DNA of 11,911 nt, from contig CANIBV010000040.1 of assembly GCA_947466005.1 (NCBI GenBank), positions 1-11,911 on the forward strand. The letters are read 5' to 3'. Positions 1 through 5,781 of the stretch are shown here, one piece after another; the stretch's first letter is position 1; the number at the start of each line of letters is the position of its first letter. The notes under the pieces were generated by a model. The model ran no database searches and had not been told where the DNA came from. It saw only the letters and a program-made list of their open reading frames with translations. The translations under genes and the position numbers were made by a program. The DNA is from Spartobacteria bacterium. GTDB lineage: Bacteria; Verrucomicrobiota; Verrucomicrobiia; Chthoniobacterales; UBA6821.

Positions 1-775
1 CAAGCTCCACGATCGAGTGGACAATGCTCTGTGGGTGGATGCCGACATCGATCTTCTCCATCGGGATACCGAAGAGCCACCGGGCCTCGATCATCTCGAG
101 GCCCTTGTTGAAGAGCGTCGCGGAATCGATGGAAATCTTGCGGCCCATCGACCAGGTAGGATGGCGCAGTGCCTGTTCGGGTGTCACGGAGGCGAGACCC
201 TCGGCCGTTGCCTTGCGGAAGGGGCCGCCGGAGCAGGTCAGGATCAGCCGCTTGATCGTGGAGGGATCCTTGCCCTCCAGGCACTGGAAGAGGGCATTGT
301 GCTCGCTGTCCACGGGGAGGACTCGGCTGCCGCTCCTTGTCGCGGTGGACATGACCTCCTCTCCCGCCATAACGAGGATCTCCTTGCTGGCCACGGCCAG
401 ATCCTTGCCTGATTCGAGCGCCTTCAGCGCGGGTCGCAGGCCTGCCGTTCCGACGATCGCGATCAGGGCGATGTCGGCCTCCGGCAGGGAGGCGAGGTGA
501 TCCAGCCCTTCGGCTCCGTAAAGCATGGGCCGACCTTTCAGCTGCGAGCTAAGAGAGCTGGCAGCGGCGGCATCGCCTGCACAAAGACTTGCGGATGGGA
601 ATTCTCTGGCTAGTTCGAGAAGGCGTGCGGAGTTGTTCCTTCCGGAAATGCCGACGATCTCGATCTGCTCAGGCAGGGCGCGGGCCACGCGGATCGTGCT
701 CTCCCCGATGGACCCGGTTGCCCCAAGGAGAACGACGCGACGCTTCTTGATGCCCTGCGGCCTGTCGGTGTTCAT
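1..775 (-). CDS. dxr: 1-deoxy-D-xylulose 5-phosphate reductoisomerase, 3' end beyond window
   Basis: DXR (IspC) catalyses the second step of the MEP isoprenoid pathway in the cytosol: NADPH-dependent rearrangement and reduction of DXP to 2-C-methyl-D-erythritol 4-phosphate. The visible N-terminal 258 residues (family about 390) carry the family marks in order. GATGSIG at 18-24 is the NADPH-binding loop. ASKE lies at 129-132. VDSEHNA at 155-161 holds the metal ligands D156 and E158. SGGPFR lies at 182-187 and HPTWSMG at 205-211. DSATLFNKGLE at 217-227 ends in the third metal ligand. The reading frame is open through base 1, so the C-terminal domain is simply cut by the window edge. The ATG at 775-773 shares bases with the cdsA stop codon (ATGA), so translation is probably coupled to cdsA and no separate promoter is needed. 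The only small deviation is ASKE where many homologues have ANKE. Confidence 0.96.
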   Translation of the reverse strand, partial: MNTDRPQGIKKRRVVLLGATGSIGESTIRVARALPEQIEIVGISGRNNSARLLELAREFPSASLCAGDAAAASSLSSQLKGRPMLYGAEGLDHLASLPEADIALIAIVGTAGLRPALKALESGKDLAVASKEILVMAGEEVMSTATRSGSRVLPVDSEHNALFQCLEGKDPSTIKRLILTCSGGPFRKATAEGLASVTPEQALRHPTWSMGRKISIDSATLFNKGLEMIEARWLFGIPMEKIDVGIHPQSIVHSIVEL

Positions 776-1683
776 GCCTTGGAGAGGGGCAACAGGAACT
801 GAAGCAGGAAGTAAAAGATTGGCAGGGTGAAGAGGAGGCTGTCGATGAGGTCGAGTCCACCGCCGATGCCCGGAAGCGCATGGCCCGAATCCTTGGAGTG
901 CACGGAACGCTTGAGCAGGGACTCGGCCAGATCCCCGGCGACTCCCGCGATGGCCAGGATAAGGGAAAGTCCGCAGACCAGAACGATCGAAAAAGAGGGC
1001 AGATGGGCTCCTAGGAAGTGAAAGACCCCGATGCCAACCAGGATGCCGAGCGCCACGCCGCCGATGATACCCTCCCAAGTCTTTTTGGGGCTGATGTTCG
1101 GGAAGAAGGGAGTCCTGCCCATCAGGCTGCCGCTGAGGAAAGCGCCAACATCGGTGAACTTGGTCACCGCGATGACAAAGAGTACCAGATACTGCCCCGT
1201 CGTGTGACCTTCCGCATCGCGCGGCATGAGATAGAGAAGCTTCGCCATAAAGAGGAAGAGCCATGCGATATAGACCACTCCGAAGAGAGTGAAGGCGATC
1301 GCCTCAGCAGATGGACGCGCCGGATGATTGCGACCGAACTCCCGAAGGAAGAGCGCCATCATGAAGAGTGCGAGGAGAGAGGCTTCCACTCCGAAGATCC
1401 CGCCGCCGCCACCGCTCAGGGGAAGGGCCATGCCGGGGCAGCGGAGCAACCAGAAATCTGCTCCGATGAGGAGAAGGGCGGCGACCATTCCCAGGCCGCG
1501 ATGGTGGGGGATGTCGCCGGCCTTGAGCAGGGCATAATATTCCCAAAGCGAAATCAGGGCCAGAATCGAGATAAGCAGGACAAAGGCCCCCTCGGAGCGC
1601 ATCACGTAGGAGACGATGATCGTCAGCCAGAGCACCACCGTGCTGGTCAGCCGTGGCAAGAATGAGGAGGGAAGTGGGCGCAT
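772..1683 (-). CDS. cdsA: Phosphatidate cytidylyltransferase (CDP-diacylglycerol synthase)
   Basis: CdsA is an integral membrane enzyme that makes CDP-diacylglycerol from phosphatidic acid and CTP, the branch point of bacterial phospholipid synthesis. The 303-residue product has many hydrophobic segments. Its C-terminal half is diagnostic: FTDVGAFLSG around 176-185, then NISPKKTWEGIIGG at 196-209, then GDLAESLLKRSVHSKDSG at 250-267, then PGIGGGLDLIDSLLF at 271-285. The last block matches the CDP-diglyceride synthetase signature, usually PGHGG-LDRIDS, but H is replaced by I273 and R by L279. The start at 1683 gives a normal family length. The frame stays open to an ATG at 1791, but the extra 36 residues look unlike CdsA and would fill the divergent promoter gap. 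The gene lies upstream of dxr with a 4-base overlap, an association common in bacteria. No Shine-Dalgarno sequence is seen before the start. Confidence 0.93.
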   Translation of the reverse strand: MRPLPSSFLPRLTSTVVLWLTIIVSYVMRSEGAFVLLISILALISLWEYYALLKAGDIPHHRGLGMVAALLLIGADFWLLRCPGMALPLSGGGGGIFGVEASLLALFMMALFLREFGRNHPARPSAEAIAFTLFGVVYIAWLFLFMAKLLYLMPRDAEGHTTGQYLVLFVIAVTKFTDVGAFLSGSLMGRTPFFPNISPKKTWEGIIGGVALGILVGIGVFHFLGAHLPSFSIVLVCGLSLILAIAGVAGDLAESLLKRSVHSKDSGHALPGIGGGLDLIDSLLFTLPIFYFLLQFLLPLSKA

Positions 1684-1846
1684 CTCGGGAAGGGTTGAAT
1701 AAACCGCAAGAGGGGCGTTGCTGCAAACATCGAGTATCGGGGCAGGGTGGCAATCTAGGGCAATCGGCTGTTTTCCGTTTGCGCCGGCCATGGGGAAGAT
1801 TAGGCTGATCGCTCACCCGAACACCCGACCAACGACTCCACCAATC
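1684..1846. promoter_or_regulatory. Divergent promoter region between cdsA and recA
   Basis: This 163-bp stretch lies between two divergently read genes, so it must hold promoters for both cdsA-dxr and recA. That is inferred from the layout. The best recA-direction candidate I can find is TTGCGC at 1779-1784 with TAGGCT at 1801-1806 (16-bp spacing), which is weak. I searched by eye for an inverted repeat of the LexA-box kinds (GAAC-GTTC or CTGT-ACAG) and found no convincing one, so SOS control of recA is not shown. There is no purine-rich ribosome-binding site before either start. Confidence 0.4.
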
Positions 1847-2896
1847 ATGGCTAAAGAAGACGCATCCGCCGACAAAGCAACCGACAAGGCCGCCACCGCG
1901 CGCGCCAAGAACCTCGATCTCGCCATCCAGGCGATCGCCAAGGACTACGGTGACGGAGCCATCATGCGCCTGGGCGAGGCTGCCGCGGTGAACATCGCCT
2001 CCATCCCCACTGGCAACCTGCTCATCGATCGCGCCCTCGGCGTCGGCGGATTTCCCAAAGGCCGCATCGTCGAGATCTACGGCCCTGAGTCCTCGGGAAA
2101 GACCACGCTGACCCTGACGGTCGTGGCTCAGGCGCAGAAGCGTGGCGGTGTGGCCGCCTTCATAGACGTCGAGCACGCCCTCGACCCAAGCTACGCCCGG
2201 AGACTGGGAGTGAACCTGGAGGAACTCCTTGTCTCCCAGCCCAGCTCTGGTGAAGAGGCCCTCCGCATCTGCGAGACCCTCATCCGCTCCAATGCCGTCG
2301 ACGTCATCGTGCTCGATTCCGTGGCTGCGCTGGTCACCAAGTCCGAGCTCGAGGGAGAGATCGGAGATTCCGTCGTCGGAGCCCAGGCCCGACTCATGAG
2401 TGCCGCTATGAGAAAGCTCACGGCCTTCATCTCGAAGTCCGACACCTGCTGCATCTTCACCAACCAGATCCGCGAGAAGATCGGCGTCATGTTCGGTAAT
2501 CCCGAGACCACCCCGGGCGGGAAGGCCCTTAAATTTTACGCCAGCGTCCGCGTCGACATACGCCGCATCGGGGCTATCAAGCAGGCTGACGGGACCGTCA
2601 CCGGCAACCGTACACGCGTGAAGATCGTGAAGAACAAGGTGGCCCCCCCCTTCACCGAGGCCGAGTTCGACATCATGTACAACGAGGGAATTTCCTGCAC
2701 CGGGTCGCTGCTTGACCTCGCCCTCGAGAAGAACATCATCGAAAAGCGCGGATCCTGGATGGGCTACAAGGGCAACAACATCGCCCAAGGTCGTGATGCC
2801 GCCAAGGAGCTCCTCAAGAGCGATCAGGCCCTCTACGCCGAGATCGAGGAAGCTGTGAAGGCAGCCCTCGAGGCCGACGCCGCAGGGAAGAAGTAA
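1847..2896 (+). CDS. recA: Recombinase RecA
   Basis: RecA is the ATP-dependent DNA strand-exchange protein of homologous recombination and, in most bacteria, the co-protease that triggers LexA cleavage. The 349-residue product is of normal length. Walker A is GPESSGKT at 79-86. FIDVEHALD at 105-113 contains the catalytic glutamate E109. Walker B is VIVLD at 153-157. EGEIGDS lies at 169-175, FTNQIREKIGVMFGNPE at 204-220 (leading into the DNA-binding loop), and ALKFYASVR at 227-235. Unusual residues are GDSVVG where GDSHVG or GDSHMG is common, ISKSDT for ISKSNT, IFTNQ for IFINQ, and ETTPGG for ETTTGG. Some of these recur in my memory of PVC-group RecA. The ATG at 1847 is preferred to an upstream in-frame ATG because residues from MAKED onward fit the family. 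A run of eight C lies at 2643-2650 within an intact frame. The C-terminus is short, with only a modest acidic tail. Confidence 0.98.
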   Translation: MAKEDASADKATDKAATARAKNLDLAIQAIAKDYGDGAIMRLGEAAAVNIASIPTGNLLIDRALGVGGFPKGRIVEIYGPESSGKTTLTLTVVAQAQKRGGVAAFIDVEHALDPSYARRLGVNLEELLVSQPSSGEEALRICETLIRSNAVDVIVLDSVAALVTKSELEGEIGDSVVGAQARLMSAAMRKLTAFISKSDTCCIFTNQIREKIGVMFGNPETTPGGKALKFYASVRVDIRRIGAIKQADGTVTGNRTRVKIVKNKVAPPFTEAEFDIMYNEGISCTGSLLDLALEKNIIEKRGSWMGYKGNNIAQGRDAAKELLKSDQALYAEIEEAVKAALEADAAGKK

Positions 2897-2921
2897 CCGG
2901 AACCTGTGGTCACAGAGGGAT

Positions 2922-2950
2922 GCAGGCTTTTGGGTCTTAGGCTCTAGGAG
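2922..2950. repeat. Short TTAGGCT-like degenerate repeat after recA
   Basis: Just after recA the sequence reads AGGCTTTTGGGTCTTAGG and then CTCTAGGAG. This resembles the TTTAGGCTG/TTAGACTG heptamers found in the two gaps around lysC. It is only two or three degenerate units, so the match could be chance. It also overlaps the end of the doubtful small ORF at 2937-3092. Confidence 0.25.
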
Positions 2951-3092
2951 CAAATACGACCTTCAGTTCAGGCAGTTTATCCACGTTTTCTTCAAGGTGG
3001 CCACCGGCATGGGTAGCCGCTACACTGATGCCCTTAAGAGTAACCGTGGGATAGTCGGACGCAGGGTCCGCGACAATCTCCTCAAGAAACAC
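2937..3092 (-). CDS. Possible small hypothetical protein (51 residues)
   Basis: This ORF is not recognised. It is open from a stop just upstream (bases 3146-3144) to a TAA at 2937, and can start at TTG 3143 (68 residues, overlapping the SDR start) or GTG 3092 (51 residues). I chose GTG because AGAGAGG sits six bases before it, the best Shine-Dalgarno-like sequence I saw in the window. The product starts VFLEEIVADPASDYP and ends KLPELKVVFAPRA. Its mix of charged and hydrophobic residues looks protein-like, with no signal peptide or membrane segment. The stretch looks less GC-rich than its neighbours. It would be convergent with recA and divergent from the uronate operon, whose promoter would then lie within it. 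It may instead be the remnant of a lost gene, or chance. Confidence 0.33.
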   Translation of the reverse strand: MFLEEIVADPASDYPTVTLKGISVAATHAGGHLEENVDKLPELKVVFAPRA

Positions 3093-3119
3093 ATCGAACC
3101 TCTCTTCTGCTAAAAAACC

Positions 3120-3956
3120 ATGGCAACACCGGAACACCCTCAATCAGGAAAAGGCCTCTTCGATCTCTCGGGAGAAGTCGCTGTCGTCATCGGGGCAACC
3201 GGCGTCCTAGGCGGGGCCCTCGCCGAGGGACTTGCCGCGGCCGGAGCGAGCGTCGCGGTGGCGGGACGCCATGTCGGACGCGGTGGTGAGTGCGTGGATC
3301 GGATCACCGCAGCGGGGGGCAAGGCCCTCTTTGTTTCGGTCGACGCCTCCTCCGAAGAGAGTCTCGTCAAGGCCCGGGAGCAGATTACCTCCGCCCTCGG
3401 TGCTCCCTCCATCCTGGTGAATGCGGCCGGAGGGAACGATCCATCCGTGACCGTCACGCCCGACCATCCTTTCGAAAAGATCGCCGCCGATGACTGGCGT
3501 GCCAGCTTCGACCTGAATCTCGTGGGCGGCGCCTTCCTGCCATGCCAGGTCTTCGGCCCGGGCATGGGAGAGAGAGGCAGGGGTAGCATCATCAACATCG
3601 CCAGCGTCTCTGCCCATCTGCCGCTCTCCCGTGTTGTCGCTTACTCAGCTGCCAAGGCGGCCGTCATCAACCTCACGCAGTTCCTGGCGCGGGAATGGGC
3701 CCCTCTCGGGGTCCGTGTAAATTCCATCACCCCGGGATTCTTCCCCGCCGAGCAGAACCGCAAGCTCCTCTTCAACGAGGACGGCACCCCCACCGCCAGG
3801 GCGGCCTCCATCCTCTCCCACACCCCGATGGCCCGCTTCGGTCATGCCGCAGAACTTGTGGGAGCCACCGTGTTTCTGGCCAGCACCGGGGCAAGCGGTT
3901 TCGTGACCGGAACTGACCTCCGCGTCGACGGAGGCTTTCTCTCCCAGACGATCTAA
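3120..3956 (+). CDS. uxuB: SDR-family oxidoreductase, probable D-fructuronate reductase (D-mannonate oxidoreductase)
   Basis: This is a classical short-chain dehydrogenase of 278 residues, the same length I recall for the SDR-type UxuB (YjmF) of Bacillus. The cofactor loop is GATGVLGG at 25-32. VNAAGG at 100-105 replaces the usual NNAG. The catalytic residues are S162, Y175 and K179 (YSAAK). The C-terminal half, with PGFFPAEQNRKLLF at 205-218, HTPMARFG at 234-241 and the SGFVTGTDLRVDGGF block at 259-273, resembles SDR mannonate oxidoreductases and 5-ketogluconate reductases. The inferred role is NAD(P)H-dependent reduction of D-fructuronate to D-mannonate, supported by uxaC three genes downstream. 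It is first in a four-gene operon, 8 bp ahead of the LarA homologue. No Shine-Dalgarno sequence precedes the ATG. A gluconate 5-dehydrogenase is the main alternative, since SDR subfamily assignment by eye is not exact. Confidence 0.8.
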   Translation: MATPEHPQSGKGLFDLSGEVAVVIGATGVLGGALAEGLAAAGASVAVAGRHVGRGGECVDRITAAGGKALFVSVDASSEESLVKAREQITSALGAPSILVNAAGGNDPSVTVTPDHPFEKIAADDWRASFDLNLVGGAFLPCQVFGPGMGERGRGSIINIASVSAHLPLSRVVAYSAAKAAVINLTQFLAREWAPLGVRVNSITPGFFPAEQNRKLLFNEDGTPTARAASILSHTPMARFGHAAELVGATVFLASTGASGFVTGTDLRVDGGFLSQTI

Positions 3957-3964
3957 AGACGCGC

Positions 3965-5269
3965 ATGGAACTAGGAATAAGGGATCACGGCATCACAAAC
4001 GACCGGGTTGAGGAAATCATCGCCCGCGGATGCCCAGCGGAGGAACTGCGCGGCAAGCGCCTTCTACTCATCGTGCCCGATGCCACCCGCAGTTGTCCTC
4101 TCGGGGTGGTATTCAGGGAACTCCACCGACAGTTGGCCGGCGAGGTAGCCGCCCTCGACGTCATGATCGCGCTGGGCACGCACCCGCCCATGGATGAGGA
4201 GGCGATCTGCGTACGGCTCGGGATCACGACAGAGGAACGGGCGACACGGTATGCCAGAGTGCGTTTCCTCAACCACGAGTGGGACAACCCCGCAGCACTC
4301 CGCCGCATCGGCACGCTCCAACCCGACGAGATCAGCGAACTCTCCGGCGGTCGCTTCTCGATGGAGGTTCCCGTGGATGTCAACGCGCGCCTCTTCGATT
4401 ACGATGAACTCTTGATCATCGGCCCCGTCTTCCCCCACGAGGTTGTCGGCTTTTCTGGGGGCAACAAGTATCTCTTCCCTGGAGTGGCTGGGCCGGAGAT
4501 CCTGAACTTCTTCCACTGGCTAGGAGCTGTGGTCACCAACCCCATGATCATCGGGCACAAGTGGACCCCGGTCCGCAAGGTCGTCGACCGCGCGGCCTCC
4601 CTTGTCTCTGTCCCGAAGCGTTGCCTCTGCATGGTGGTCGAGAAGGGCGGGTTGGCCGGGCTCTTCGCCGGAACTCCCGAGCAAGCCTGGGACGAGGCCT
4701 CCGAACTCTCCCGCAGGCTTCACATCACGACCAAGAAGCACCCTTTCCATACAATCCTCTCCTGCGCCCCGGCGATGTATGACGAACTCTGGGTGGGTGG
4801 GAAGTGCATGTACAAGCTGGAGCCGGTGCTTGCCGACGGGGGGGAACTCATCATCTACGCACCTCACATCCATGAGATCTCGGTGGTTCACGGCAAGCTG
4901 ATTGAGGAGATCGGCTACCACTGCCGCGATTACTTCCTCGGCCAGTGGGAGCGCTTCAAGAACTACCCGTGGGGAACCATCGCCCATAGCACCCACGTGC
5001 GCGGCGTCGGCACTTACGAGAACGGCGTCGAGAAGTGCCGCGCGCGCGTCACCCTCGCGACCGGAATCCCCCGGGAGGTTTGCGAGCGCATCAACATGGG
5101 TTACCGCGATCCCGCCGGCATCAATCCAGCCGATTACGCCGACCGCGAGGAGGAGGGGATCCTGCTTGTTCCCAAGGCGGGGGAGATGCTTTTCCAGCTT
5201 GAGGATCCCGCGCCATGGGCGTCCGGGGCCTCCGGCTCATCGGGTGTCTCCGAAAGCCGCGCCTCATGA
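3965..5269 (+). CDS. LarA-family nickel-pincer hydroxyacid racemase/epimerase, probable D-mannonate/D-gluconate 2-epimerase
   Basis: LarA-family enzymes racemise or epimerise 2-hydroxyacids by hydride transfer at C2, using a nickel-pincer nucleotide bound to a lysine. The 434-residue product has PDATRSCP at 38-45 (D39 and R42, matching LarA D72 and R75) and GTHPPM at 71-76 (H73, matching H108). HEVVGFSGGNK at 158-168 contains H158 and K168, matching H174 and the cofactor-bearing K184. H184 in NFFHW matches the nickel ligand H200. The spacings between H158, K168 and H184 equal those of Lactobacillus LarA, so the site looks intact. D-gluconate 2-epimerase activity has, as I recall, been reported for some LarA homologues. 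Flanking by a UxuB-type SDR and a gluconokinase makes mannonate to gluconate the best guess. The cofactor genes larB, larC and larE are not in this window. The last 20 residues are a Ser/Gly/Ala-rich tail overlapping gntK. Lactate or another hydroxyacid remains possible. Confidence 0.85.
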   Translation: MELGIRDHGITNDRVEEIIARGCPAEELRGKRLLLIVPDATRSCPLGVVFRELHRQLAGEVAALDVMIALGTHPPMDEEAICVRLGITTEERATRYARVRFLNHEWDNPAALRRIGTLQPDEISELSGGRFSMEVPVDVNARLFDYDELLIIGPVFPHEVVGFSGGNKYLFPGVAGPEILNFFHWLGAVVTNPMIIGHKWTPVRKVVDRAASLVSVPKRCLCMVVEKGGLAGLFAGTPEQAWDEASELSRRLHITTKKHPFHTILSCAPAMYDELWVGGKCMYKLEPVLADGGELIIYAPHIHEISVVHGKLIEEIGYHCRDYFLGQWERFKNYPWGTIAHSTHVRGVGTYENGVEKCRARVTLATGIPREVCERINMGYRDPAGINPADYADREEEGILLVPKAGEMLFQLEDPAPWASGASGSSGVSESRAS

Positions 5270-5760
5270 GCTTGCATGTCGTCATGGGTGTCTCCGGTTG
5301 CGGGAAGAGCAGCGTCGCTTGGAGGCTTGCCGAGGGGAGAGAGGGTGACTTCCTCGATGCCGACGACTTCCACCCCCCGGCCAACCGTGAAAAAATGGCC
5401 GCGGGGATCCCCCTTCAGGACGAGGACCGATGGGGTTGGCTCGATCTCCTCAACGCCGAGTTGGCCTCCCGGGCAGCCTCTCCACGCTCGACCTTCCTCG
5501 CCTGCTCCGCGCTCCGCCGCGTCTACCGCGAGCGCCTCGCCTCAGGATTGACAGGCCTGCGCTTCATCTACCTGAAGGGATCCAGGGAGTGCATTGGGGC
5601 GAGGTTGAAAGCGCGCGCCGATCATTTCATGCCTGCGGTGCTCCTCGAGAGCCAGTTCGCCACGCTGGAGGAGCCCCTTGACGGGGAGGCCATCATCGTC
5701 CCAATCGATCAATCCCTCGACGAGGTCGTCCGCACGGCGCTCGAGCGCCTTAGTGAATAA
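5266..5760 (+). CDS. gntK: Gluconokinase, GntK type
   Basis: Gluconokinase phosphorylates D-gluconate with ATP to 6-phosphogluconate, feeding the pentose phosphate or Entner-Doudoroff pathway. The 164-residue product is close to the family length (about 170). It has the P-loop GVSGCGKS at 8-15, then DADDFHPPANREKMAAGIPL at 31-50 and DEDRWGWL at 52-59, the typical GntK gluconate-site region. Further marks are ACSALRRVYR at 79-88, FIYLKG at 100-105, RLKAR at 113-117 and DQSLDEVV at 148-155. The ATG at 5266 shares ATGA with the larA-like stop, giving translational coupling. An in-frame ATG at 5215 would add 17 residues lying inside the upstream gene that GntK proteins lack. Its place directly after the LarA homologue suggests that gluconate is that enzyme's product. 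Confidence 0.93.
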   Translation: MSLHVVMGVSGCGKSSVAWRLAEGREGDFLDADDFHPPANREKMAAGIPLQDEDRWGWLDLLNAELASRAASPRSTFLACSALRRVYRERLASGLTGLRFIYLKGSRECIGARLKARADHFMPAVLLESQFATLEEPLDGEAIIVPIDQSLDEVVRTALERLSE

Positions 5761-5781
5761 CCGTCCCCTCTGGAACCATTT

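Noticed and set aside
1018..1665. 215-codon plus-strand open frame opposite cdsA
   Set aside because: The product is extremely rich in E, H and D, as expected from reading a membrane protein gene backwards. CdsA on the other strand is clear.
1684..1791. N-terminal extension of CdsA from an ATG at 1791
   Set aside because: It would add 36 residues without membrane character, exceed the usual length and use up the divergent promoter region with recA.
1718..1846. N-terminal extension of RecA from an ATG at 1718
   Set aside because: The added 43 residues do not resemble RecA and lie in the promoter gap. The ATG at 1847 gives the normal length.
2643..2650. Eight-C run in recA as a programmed or accidental frameshift site
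   Set aside because: The frame is intact across it and encodes expected RecA residues on both sides, so it is compatible with ordinary Ala-Pro-Pro codons.
1304..2953. 549-codon minus-strand open frame across recA and part of cdsA
   Set aside because: It is antisense to recA and out of frame with cdsA. The translation is low-complexity G/D/L/H-rich and matches no family I know. Long shadows are expected in GC-rich DNA opposite a strongly biased gene.
5215..5265. Longer gluconokinase start at 5215
   Set aside because: It adds 17 residues absent from GntK and lies inside the LarA-like gene. The ATGA overlap start at 5266 fits the P-loop position.
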